A DNA stretch of 64,000 nt from Ciona savignyi. Taxonomy: Eukaryota > Chordata > Ascidiacea > Phlebobranchia > Cionidae. Each line of letters begins with the position of its first letter. Within the stretch, counting starts at the first letter, position 1. A program made the translations under genes and the position numbers. The notes beneath the pieces were generated by a model. That model saw only the letters and a program-made list of their open reading frames with translations. It ran no database searches and had not been told where the DNA came from. Of this stretch, positions 1-10,500 are shown in pieces. Where the stretch lies: NCBI GenBank assembly GCA_000149265.1, contig CH003398.1:810392-874391 (forward strand), read 5' to 3'.

Positions 1-559
1 ATACAAGGCAGTCGAATATGCGACAGTCAATATCTTCGAATAACGAGTGTAATTTAGAATTGTATATAGGATGTCGAGAAAAAACGCTGGTGCGTTACAA
101 CACTGGTATAACCTCGTATCAACAGCCGAATTACGATTAACCTAAGCCATTTCAAAGTGCGCTAAATATAATAGAGACATTTTATTTGTACTAATTCGCT
201 TATTAATGTACTTGGTCTATTCACTGCCCGTTAAAGTGACTGGCCTAAAGACAACCGACCTACTAGCGACTGGTTTCCATCGAACCATCTTTTACGGTGA
301 CGGTAAGGTGCGTTACGATTAAGTGAGCGGCCGGACAAATCAATACATAATTGACTGTACAAAAATCAATGTAACAAATTACAGGCTTATTGTTTGAGTA
401 ATTGAGCAGTTGGCACAAGTGATTGTTACATAAAGTGTTGGAAGCCTACCCAAACTCTTAAAGGATATATCCATAGTTAACACCTGTTACTTGCATCCAC
501 GGTCCAGTTTCTGAAGCTATTGTTGTATGCAAGTAAAACATTGCTGCTAATTTTCGATC

Positions 560-812
560 ATGTAGAGTTAGTGTGTCGCCTTTTAACCGAAAGGTTTCAG
601 GTTCGAAACTGGTCGCTATCTAGTAAGTTGTGTCCTTGGGCAAAGCACTTTACGGATTGCTTAAACCCTGCGGAGAGTTTTACCAAATTGTAGGAATATC
701 TGAATCATGCACAAACAATACACTGAATTAGCTCAGGTAACCCGACGGTGGGCGCGAGGTGATCTGACGATTGTCCGTGTGTTAAGGGGATAAACATAAA
801 TATCCTTTCCTA
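560..812 (+). repeat. SINE-A copy (tRNA-derived)
   Basis: It has the same layout as the other SINE-A copies: a tRNA-like head with a B-box-like GGTTCGAAAC, a body containing GTGTCCTTGGGCAA, then a segment reading gtaacccgacggtgggcg and an ATCCT-type tail. A reverse partial copy follows at about 813-945, forming an inverted pair. Confidence 0.75.
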
Positions 813-945
813 ACACAACCCATTAATCCACTGAGTCCAGGGAACGATACTGAGTGACTGCCACGAAAGAACCACCGACTAACTGGTGACCAATTTCAGA
901 TCCTAGCCGTTCGGGTAAAAGGCGACGCACTAATTCACTAAGATA
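813..945 (-). repeat. SINE-A partial copy, inverted next to the previous one
   Basis: The reverse complement of the SINE-A head and mid-body is readable: cccattaatccact, then degraded 'gaccaatttcag', then a complement of the head ending near aattcactaaga. It abuts the tail of the forward copy, so the pair could form a hairpin in RNA. Confidence 0.6.
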
Positions 946-1698
946 TTCGGCCTGATTTTTGTATTTTTTCTAAAAATAAATACTAGTATAGGAAATCTAA
1001 TAACGCGCTTCTAAATTGCTGTACCATTAAATAACATTATTTGCGTGTTGCGTGCCGGTATCCAATTTTATTCCATAAAACTATTGCAGTGTAAAAATTC
1101 TACTAATCGGCACAAATATGACACGTAAAATCGCGAAGTGTTCTTTACCTGTCGTAAATACCTAAACAAAATAAAAAAATTAACTGCCGTAATTACCGAA
1201 TTGCAAAAAGGGGAATCCCGGACTACATTTCCTGTAGCAATGTTTTTGTCTTCGTGTTCATGTGTTTTCTTGTCTTCATTTGACTTATTTTATAACATAA
1301 TCAAAATATGGTTTTTTTAGTTTGTTTTGTCTCTTGGACTGGTTTGAAGCTTACTGTGCATATTTAACACACAAACAAAAAGAAAGTATTATTAACCCAA
1401 AAAGTAATTACAGCAGTGGTTTAAATCTCTTTTTGGGAGGTCAAAGAACTAGTATGTGTTATATATATGTATATTATAATATATATTATAATATATATAT
1501 ATAAAAAAAAATTTAGGGTTACATCCTAGACACCAAAAAGATTTTGGTCCATGGGTTTATAGGCACCAATTTCTTTATTTTCTACAGCATACACGATTAC
1601 ACCTCGGTTATAATCATTGTTTATTAGATTTTAACCAAATTTACCAACATTTGACACAGAGGTTGTAAAGAAAATTGTTTAGGGGCGTTTAATTAAAT

Positions 1699-4095
1699 AT
1701 GGCGAGTAGTCTTTTGTCCGCCTTTCCTGAAAATAATGCGAAGAGATCCCACAACTATTGCAAAGATACCAAGGGGGCAACACACATTAAGCTGCTTCAA
1801 AATGAAGCTGAGAAGATCAGGATCTGGAATTTACAAGGAGACATAAAAAGGCAGGAGATGGAGCGGGCTATTAAAAGCCTCAACATCACTGTGGAATCGC
1901 AGAGAAAGTCACTGCTTGAAGTACAGATGGAGAATGAGGCCATCAGCACAAAAATGCATGAAGAAATTGGAAAAAGAATGAGTTGTCTGCAAAAACTTGA
2001 TGCTTCAAGAGAATTGTGTAACCTGCTAAAGACACAAGCCTATGAATTGAATGAGAGCATTAAGGTTTGCAAAAGCTACAGGGAAATGATTGGTTCTGAG
2101 AATGAGCAAAACAAAAGAACAATCGATGATTTAACAAATAATTTTAAAAATCTAGCCCATAGCTATGACAAAAGACACAATGTTCAAGAAAGAAAACTTC
2201 ACCTGAACCAAGAAAATGCAAATAAAAAAACTGCAGTTCAGTTAAAAGAGATTCAGGATTTGCAGCTAAAGCTGAAACAAAGTGATGAATTGCAAAGTCG
2301 GTATAGTTTAGAAAGTTCTGTTCTTGCTGAAAAGCTTGCAGAGCAGGAGGCAGCTATGGTTGAGTTGAATGCAACCCATCAGAAACGCGTTTCAGAGTAT
2401 GAGAATCAGCACAAGGAAACTTTAGTGCAGGTAGAAATGTTGGAAAGTGATTGCAGAAATAAAGAGAAACATATTGCAGATATGCAGGCAGAGTTAAAGT
2501 TGATTGCAGAATCGTTAGAGGCACAAAAGAAAAGATCATCTTTACTGGAAAAACAGTTGGAAGAAGAGAAAGATTGCTCAAAAAACTTGCAAAACTCTTA
2601 CGATGAAAAAATTGCTGATCTCGACAGCAAACTTAGCAATAAATCTGAACAACTAAACTCACACGAGACTATCATCCAGGATCTGAGCACTAAATTGGCA
2701 ACTCTTAAAAAAGAGAAAGAAGCATCTGAAAAAGACTTAAAAGCCAAGAACAAAGGATTGCAGCAGCAACACAAAACTGAGATGAAAGAGCTGAAAATGT
2801 TAAATAAGAAAGGAAGTGTGGAAGTTTTGGAACAACTCAGCAACAAGCAAGCTGAGATGGCCGATATGAAATCCACATTTGAGAAAAAGATTAAGGATGC
2901 ACAGCAGCAGTTTAAATTAGAGATGAAAGATTTAAAGTCTGCTAATAAACAGGATGTTGCAAGCCTTACTGCACAGCTACAGTCTACAGTTGAAGAAGTA
3001 AAAAAAGGTAAAGATAAAACGGTGGAATTTAAAAGATTAGTAGAGGAGAAAGAATCAGAGTTGGAAAGTGCAAAACAAAAACTGGAACAGAATGAGAAAT
3101 CTTTGGAGAAACTACAGGAAGAAAATAGCAGCCTATTATCTGCCAAGAATACCTTGCTTGAGGAAGGCGTTTTACTGAAAGAAGACAAGTCAGAATTAAG
3201 AAAGCAATATGATGCAGTAACCAAAGACTACGATGTGGCAATGTCAGAATGCAAGAAATTAAAAGAAGACATAGAAACACACCAAAAATCAATTTCTTCT
3301 CTTTCAACGGTTAAAAGTGAATTACAAAAACAGATTGATAGTATGAATAGCTCATCAACTGATGTAACCAATTTAGAAAATCAAATTTTGACTCTAACAA
3401 AGGAGATTGCTGCTTTAAAGGTGCATCAAGAAGGCTGTGAAAAGGATGCCGACCAATTAAAATTAGCATTAAAAGAAAAAGATAATGCCATCAGCAAACT
3501 AACTGAAGACTTAGCTTCCAAACAGGGTGAACTGACAATTACTAAAAAGACTTTATACACAACACAGTCTTATTATGAAGAAATGGTTCAGATTCGTAAA
3601 GAACAAAGTGAGGAGATGTCAAGACTTGAAGAACAAGTTGAAACTTTAAAGTCTTTGAAGTCAGAGCAGCCAAAAAGGAAAACATCCACCCCTGTCGGTA
3701 AAGCAAAATCATTTGTGCAGGAAAAGGAAGCCGTGTATAAAGCTGTCTCCAAGTCCATAAATAATGAAAAATCACACTCAGCAAAGAAGCAAAGAGTAGA
3801 GTATGAGGATGGTGAAAATTTCTTTCCCTCCCCTACTCAGTGTATCAAGGCCATTGAATTGAGCGATATACCAGAACCGACACAAAGCACACCAAAACGT
3901 CGATATGGACGCAGGGAAAGAGCATTGATGCAAATGAAAGTGTCCAAAACCTCAACACCCAGCTCTCAGAAGAGAAAGCCTCTATGGAAGGTAACGCCGA
4001 GAAAGAGCAGTGGAATCGCTAAAGAAAATAAGCAGATCGACAAATCGTTCAACACTTGGGTGGACACCGATGCTATTTATGGATTCTTTGGTTGA
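1699..4095 (+). CDS. SYCP1: SYCP1-like synaptonemal complex transverse filament protein, single exon
   Basis: Uninterrupted 798-codon frame from ATG to TGA. Residues 27-130 align by eye with the N-terminal core of vertebrate SYCP1: NEAEKIRIW (35-43) against KEAEKIKKW, SQRKSLLEVQMENE (67-80) against AQRKAIQELQFGNE, and RELCNLLK (104-111) against RHLCNLLK. After that comes one long heptad-type coiled coil to about residue 655. The last 140 residues are basic and rich in Ser, Thr and Pro, with several STP motifs, resembling the SYCP1 C-terminal tail. In this family the protein bridges homologous chromosomes in meiotic prophase, N-termini meeting at the midline and C-termini on the axes. At 798 aa it is shorter than human SYCP1 (976 aa). 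Vertebrate SYCP1 has many exons, so an intact intronless copy is notable: either an ancestrally intron-poor tunicate gene or a functional retrocopy. FAM50 follows 380 bp downstream on the same strand. The family call rests on remembered sequence, not a search. Confidence 0.85.
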   Translation: MASSLLSAFPENNAKRSHNYCKDTKGATHIKLLQNEAEKIRIWNLQGDIKRQEMERAIKSLNITVESQRKSLLEVQMENEAISTKMHEEIGKRMSCLQKLDASRELCNLLKTQAYELNESIKVCKSYREMIGSENEQNKRTIDDLTNNFKNLAHSYDKRHNVQERKLHLNQENANKKTAVQLKEIQDLQLKLKQSDELQSRYSLESSVLAEKLAEQEAAMVELNATHQKRVSEYENQHKETLVQVEMLESDCRNKEKHIADMQAELKLIAESLEAQKKRSSLLEKQLEEEKDCSKNLQNSYDEKIADLDSKLSNKSEQLNSHETIIQDLSTKLATLKKEKEASEKDLKAKNKGLQQQHKTEMKELKMLNKKGSVEVLEQLSNKQAEMADMKSTFEKKIKDAQQQFKLEMKDLKSANKQDVASLTAQLQSTVEEVKKGKDKTVEFKRLVEEKESELESAKQKLEQNEKSLEKLQEENSSLLSAKNTLLEEGVLLKEDKSELRKQYDAVTKDYDVAMSECKKLKEDIETHQKSISSLSTVKSELQKQIDSMNSSSTDVTNLENQILTLTKEIAALKVHQEGCEKDADQLKLALKEKDNAISKLTEDLASKQGELTITKKTLYTTQSYYEEMVQIRKEQSEEMSRLEEQVETLKSLKSEQPKRKTSTPVGKAKSFVQEKEAVYKAVSKSINNEKSHSAKKQRVEYEDGENFFPSPTQCIKAIELSDIPEPTQSTPKRRYGRRERALMQMKVSKTSTPSSQKRKPLWKVTPRKSSGIAKENKQIDKSFNTWVDTDAIYGFFG

Positions 4096-4475
4096 CTTTC
4101 TTGAAATTGTCTGGCAGTTCTGAAATTTGCATTTTTTATTTAGTAAATTATTGTTCTTTTTGCTTGTTTGATTGTTATGAGATCTTTAAAGTATTTATTT
4201 TCTTTCTTTCAAAATAAATATATATATATACAGACCGTCAAACTGCCAAAATTCCATTTCCAAATAAAAAATACTGCCTTCTGTAATTGAATGTGAGATA
4301 TCTCTTTTAATATGCAATCAAATGTTGTCAAATTAAATTTATATAATTAAACTAAACTTTCACAGTTTATTTTTTATATTTAAGAGTTTATCTAGAAATG
4401 AAATGTTTGTGTTATTTTTTTCAAGGTGTTATTTTGTTTAAGTTTGCATAGGAACACTTTTAATTATATTCCACG
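4096..4475 (+). other. Intergenic spacer between SYCP1-like gene and FAM50
   Basis: This 380-bp AT-rich spacer holds the SYCP1 3' UTR and the FAM50 promoter or leader. An AG at 4450-4451, preceded by a T-rich stretch, could be a spliced-leader trans-splice acceptor and would leave a 24-nt leader before the FAM50 ATG. Ascidian genes commonly use spliced-leader trans-splicing. The acceptor role here is inferred. Confidence 0.4.
4213..4218 (+). terminator. Poly(A) signal for the SYCP1-like gene
   Basis: AATAAA lies 118 bases after the stop codon in an AT-rich 3' flank. A second AATAAA lies near 4264. Either could direct 3' end formation before the FAM50 start at 4476. Confidence 0.5.
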
Positions 4476-4586
4476 ATGGCCCAGTATAAGGGTGCTGCTA
4501 GCGAGGGTAACAGAGCCATGCACATGCAGAAAAAAAGGGATAAAGCAAAGGAACAGCTGGAAGAATTAAAAGCAAAAATTGTCAAT
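4476..4586 (+). CDS. FAM50: FAM50 exon 1
   Basis: 37 codons from the conserved start [10 protein letters not shown] through LKAKIVN, ending in phase 0 at donor GTAGGT. The start is chosen because FAM50 proteins begin with exactly this [10 protein letters not shown] sequence. Confidence 0.93.
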
Positions 4587-7500
4587 GTAGGTTTTTCTAC
4601 TTTTATAATCACTGTATATTTTATACACATCATCATATACACGGACCGGACATGCGTAAACGACCTAAATCATATTATGAACCAAACTGTAGAGCTGTTT
4701 AGGGTTGCAGCTATAATAGAAACCAGGAACCAGACACTGTAGGCAATTCATACCCAACAACCATTGTAAATACATCACATATAAGATAATGTCAGCCAAC
4801 CACAGTATTCTACCAGTATATCTATTAACAAATATTAGGTGTATGTTTTAAAGTGTATTTTAATATATCCAATATATATTTATTTGGTGGATACCTAATG
4901 TATATATTAATATATTTATATATATTTCAATTTCAAAATTTAATTAAAATATTGTAATACCTCTATTTATTTTAGGAAAATGCAATAAAATCGAACATTC
5001 ACAACAAATTCTCGGCTCACTATGATGCTGTGGAAGCTGAACTCAAATCAAGTACAGTGGGTGAGTAGATAAATATGTCTCTTTTTGTACATCAAAATTG
5101 GATAAACTCATGTTTGCCCCCTTGGGTGAAAGGGTGNNNNNNNNNNNNNNNNNNNNNNNNNNNNNNNNNNNNNNNNNNNNNNNNNNNNNNNNNNNNNNNN
5201 NNNNNNNNNNNNNNNNNNNNNNNNNNNNNNNNNNNNGTTTGCCCCCTTGGGTGAAAGGTGTTTCAGTATGTGACTATTTAGGTTATTAAAGCCTTTGCAG
5301 TTTGTTTATTGAATGCAGACGTTAGACGTTATTACAGTTTTTTTATTATTCAATGTATCCATTCAGTTATGGTGAAGTTGACTGAGTGATTTGCCAAGGA
5401 ACACAACAACCGTCTTCAGCTTGTGGCTAGTTTTAATCCAACAACCTTTCGACTAACATGTTTTCAAATAGCAACCAGGTGAACAAGTATAAAATAGGAT
5501 ATTCTTGTTTATCCACGTGAATGGGAAAACCAAGGGGGTTGACACACGGGCAATCGTCAGATCACCTCACGCCCACCGTCGGGTTACTGGAGCTATTACA
5601 GGGTGTTGTATATGATCCACAAGTTCTTTTAATTTGGTAGAAGCCATTAATCCTCTAGGTTCAGGCAATATCCGTTAAGTGCCTTGCCCAAGGACACAAC
5701 CCACTAGCTAGTGACCCGTTTCGTACCTGCAACCCCTTGGCTGAAAGGCGACACACTAAATCACTAGACCAGCGTTTCTCAAACTATGGGAATCTTGGTG
5801 GGTCGTGAAAAGTTATAGAAAGCTCTGATTAACTATACTGGATATTTCCTATACAAAAATCAAGGGGAAATTATCATAATTGTGACATCACACAATCTTG
5901 AATTGTGGCGTGATCTTCACCTGACCTCAGGTCATTCAACCTTTCGTCTCTTACACATTTAAGTTACAACAACTATATATAAAGTTAAGTGGGTCGCCAT
6001 AAATTGTGGTAATTAATAGTGTGTCCCAACTCTAAAAAGTTTGAGAACCACTGCACTAGACTAATCTCTCGGACCAACTATTCAACACCATTATAGGACT
6101 GGTCACGCTGAATGAGATGAGAGCTCGTCAGGAAACCTTGATCCAGGAGAGAGAGAAACAAATTGCGATGACTGATGAAGCTAAGTTGTAAGTTTTGTGT
6201 TTTGTTTGATATTGTGGCTGCATCAGCCTCCATAAAAGACATTATATAGATGTACTTCATAGGTTACACACTTTATACCCAGTTAAATAGCCCCAACACA
6301 GATACAAATCTATTCAAGAAAAACAAATATAAAAATGCAATCTGATTATTAGAATGTTAAATATATCCGTAGTAAAAGATAATTTTCTAGATTTATAATA
6401 TTAGAATAGCTGATGTTTATACATAAACCATACTTTTTCTGTTTAAAATTAAACTTTTAAAGTAAGAAATGGATAAACACAACTTCCAAAAGTGTACAAG
6501 ATATTGTCAAAAAAACAAGTCTTACCCAGTTTTAAGCAACTTTAAAAAATTACCAGAAAGTCGAAGAAGGACCAGGTGAAGAAAAAGGAGCGATCTCGTA
6601 AGATTGCGGCTCTCTCATTCCCAGTGGATGGGGAAGAAGATGATGATGAAATAGAAGAAGAGATCGGTGAGAAATGTTGTTTACCTTGATTCTTGCCTGT
6701 TTTAAACCTCTTATGCAGTGTTTCTCAACCCAGAACCCGCAGACTCATATGAGGTCCATGGAAGGGCCTGGATGAGTCCGCTTGCACAGTTGCGTTTGCT
6801 AAATGTTAGTTCATACTTTACAAATAAACAAAAATCACTCATAATTTACCATTTTTGTGTCAAATAAACAAGTAAATAATGATTATTTGGGTAAAAGTTA
6901 TAAAAAACTCTTAATAGTTATTTTTCATACTCATGATTGAGTCCGGTATATTTGGGCACCTTCGAAATAGTCCATGGGTTAAAAAGGTTGAGAACCACTG
7001 CTTTAATGTGATGAACAAAACACTAAAATCTGTAACAAATCGCTAAAATCTTATGATAGAAAGTTGAATTTTTTAAAAGATTGTTTGCTCTACAGTGCAG
7101 ATGTTAAAAACAAATTCGAATTATTTTCCATTGGAATGGAATTCAAATCCTTAGTTTGAAATAGACAATCTAACGATCCTAGTTTTTGTAATTTTTTTCG
7201 CTAATATCAATTAAGGCAACAATTCTTTCCACAGTTCTTCCAAAGAAAGCGAAGAAGAATCCAGATGTGGACACAAGCTTTCTACCCGACAGAGAAAGAG
7301 AGGTGCAACAGAGTTTGTGTAAAATTGCAACAGCGTGTTAAAAATGTTAAATTAGAATGATTATGTTTTGTAAGATAATTGTAAATATTTGGCAACGTAA
7401 ATGGGGAAAACCAAAGGGGTTAACACACGAGCAATCAACAGATCGCCTCGCGTCCACCGTCGGTTTACCTGACCTATTGCAGTGTGTTGTGTATGATTCA

Positions 7501-10500
7501 CATGTTCCTTCAATATAATAGAACCAATTAATCCGCTGGGTTTAGGCAATGTGTCTAGACCAAGAACACAACCAACTAACAAGCGACCAGTTTCAACTCT
7601 GTAACCCTTTGACCGAAAGGCGACACACTAATCCACCAGACTAATCTGTCGGACTTGTGCATTTAAGATTGCTAGCGCATGCTGCAGACAACAACACATA
7701 TCATCATATACTAACCATGTACGATCATATACTAACAACCATGTACGAATGTACCTATCCACAGGCACAAGAAGAAGGAATGAAGGAACAGATAAGGAAA
7801 GAATGGGTTACCAAACAAGAAAATCTTAAAAGTTGGTTTTTGGATGAAACATATAATTTTATTGCCAATAACATTTAACTAACACAAGTTTTAAAAATTT
7901 TATACTTTAATTTTAACCCTCATTTTATACTTTAGTTTTAAAACCCGCATTTTATACATTAGTTTTAACCGCATTTTATACATTAGTTTTAACCCTCTTT
8001 TATTACTTAATTTTTAACACTCATTTTATACTTATTTGGTTAAAACCAGAATTAAACTATATTCCAAGTGCATATATTCATAAAAACCTAAAACCACAAT
8101 CTATAGTGAAGATATTTTAAAACTGTTGTTGATTAATCAGGGTGTGGTTGATAATAAACCCGACTAAACTTTGTGGGTTGGTTTAACGCATGGTTTGTTT
8201 ATTGAAATGAGTTGTTATGTAATAATTTAGTGGGTTTTTAACCTTCAATAATCCGTGAAAATACATGCACTGGTACTGACTGGTAAGGGCAAACGCACTT
8301 ATGTGAACTATGTATTTAATCAGGGATCCGTTACAAGTTCAGTTACAGAACAAATTCCAACTGTGGCCTGTATGTATTACCTAACTCTGACAGCCAAAAC
8401 AAATACTCAGAATTCTTTATGTGAAATTCAAATTGTTTCCTCTATTGCTTATTTTGACCTTGTCGCAGATGAAGAAATAGAAATCACATACAGCTACTGG
8501 GATGGTTCCGGGCACCGTCGTAAGGTCAAGGTACGAAACATTCTCGCCTAGTTAAGTTTACTTTTAGTTTATTGATTTTTAGCCTCAATATTAAATAATG
8601 ACAATGAAGCAAAAACATAACTGAAACAGAAAAAACAACAAAACAAACAGTCGTAAAAACACTTCATTTGAAAGAAAATTAATATAACTAAGTTAATATA
8701 GCAGACGCGACTGTCAAAGCTCGGCAATAACAATACTGTTCCATATTTCCTAGTATTCTCGACAGTCATACTATTATGTGTTGGTGGCTTCTGTGGTTCT
8801 TCTCACTACAACTGTGTGGAGAGTAATGTGTTGATGTGTGTATGCGTTTCCCAACGTTAGCTTGATAGGTATAAAATGTACTTAACTAACTTCTCCTCAA
8901 TTCAATTTTAATCTTAATGCAGCGCAAACACACAGTTGAGTGTCGTGCATCTAAAAAACCTTAAATTCTTGGATGTCTTGGATATTACAATACATTTAGG
9001 GGAAATGGAGAGGATTAAAATAAAACAAGCATTCATCAATAAAACAAAGTGTCAACTTTTTGTTTCACAGTTGAGACAGTTGAGTTGAGTGTTGTGATTC
9101 TAAGAAAACTTACATTTCTGGGATATCACAGTGTACATTCAGAAATACTGGATAGGATTAAAAATAAATAAAAGCATTTATCAAAATACCCAAGTGTCGA
9201 CCCCTATGTTTCCACAGATGAAGAAAGGAAACAGCATCCAGCAATTCCTCATTAAATGTCTGGAACAGCTCAGACCTGATTACAGTGAATTACGAACTGC
9301 AGGTAAGTCAAACATTGTCACCCAAGCAAATTTAACAAAATTCAATGTGTAATTGTGCTCAAAAATATAAAAAAATGAAATTTTGCTCAAAAGTAATTAA
9401 AAAAATGAAATTTTCCTCAAAAATAAATTTGTTTCACAAAAACTCATAAAAGTTAAAGGTTAATTTGATTTTATATCCCAATAATTATGCTACGGAATTC
9501 AATTACTTTTTCAAGGTGTCGAGCACTTAATGTACGTGAAGGAGGATCTAATCATACCTCAACATTACACCTTCTACGACTTCATAATGACGAAAGCTCG
9601 CGGTAAAAGTGGAGCGCTCTTCCAATTCGACGTACACGATGATGTGAGGCTGATGGGGGACGCACGGGTTGAAAAGGATGAGGTCAGTATTAGGATATTC
9701 ATGTTTATCCCCGTGAATGTGAAAACCATGGGGGTTAACACACGGGCAATCATCTGATCACCTTGCGTCCACCGTCGGGTTACTGGAGCTATTGCAGTGT
9801 GTTGTATATGATAGACATGTTCCTTCAATTTAGTAGAACCCATTAATCCACTGGGTTAAGGCAATGGTTAGATGGTCAACCATGTTTGTCCAGATAATTA
9901 GCTAAGTGGGTTTGTGCGTTACCTTTTAATCAAAGGGTTGCAGGTTTGATACTGGTCCCCAGCTAGTCGGTTGTGTCCTTGGGTAAGGCAGTTAGCGGAC
10001 ATTACATTAACCCAGTGGATTAATGGGTTTTACCTATTTAAAGAAATGTTATAATCATACACAACACTGCAGTAGCTCCGGTAACCGTCACGCGAGGTAA
10101 AATGACAGTTACTTTGTGATAATGTCCCTTTTGTTTACCCATTTACTAAAAAACATGAAAATCCGATCCTTTCAGAGCCACGCTGGTAAGGTTGTCCTAC
10201 GTCACTGGTTTGAGAAGAACAAACACATTTTTCCTGCAAGTCGATGGGAGCCTTATGACCCTGAGAAGAAATTTGATAAGTACACGGTATGTACAATGTC
10301 ATTTAATAAGATGGAATCCAGCTTTATAGCTCATTAGGTTAGTGTGTCCATCCATCGTTTTTATGGAAAGGTTGCAGGATCGAAACTTGTCGAAAGCTAG
10401 TTGGTTGTGTTCTTGGGCAATGCACATAGCAGATGGTATATTCGATCATTTAAAAATGTTACACTTTTAGACGGGTTTTCGATAACCTGTAGTCAGCAGC

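Larger units (their letters stand above)
1..1698. other. Upstream region of SYCP1-like gene, no coding sequence seen
   Basis: No conserved coding sequence was recognised. The stretch holds a forward SINE-A copy (about 560-812) followed directly by a reverse partial copy (about 813-945), and an AT microsatellite near 1457-1512. The last 150 bases are AT-rich and presumably include the promoter and 5' leader of the gene starting at 1699. A possible splice or trans-splice acceptor AG lies at 1681-1682, which would leave a 16-nt leader. The open frames near 1138-1504 are low-complexity and look like chance. Confidence 0.6.

Noticed and set aside
2354..3784. Minus-strand open frames opposite the SYCP1-like gene (up to 208 codons)
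   Set aside because: They are complements of coiled-coil codons, rich in Ser, Leu and Cys, and have no family resemblance.
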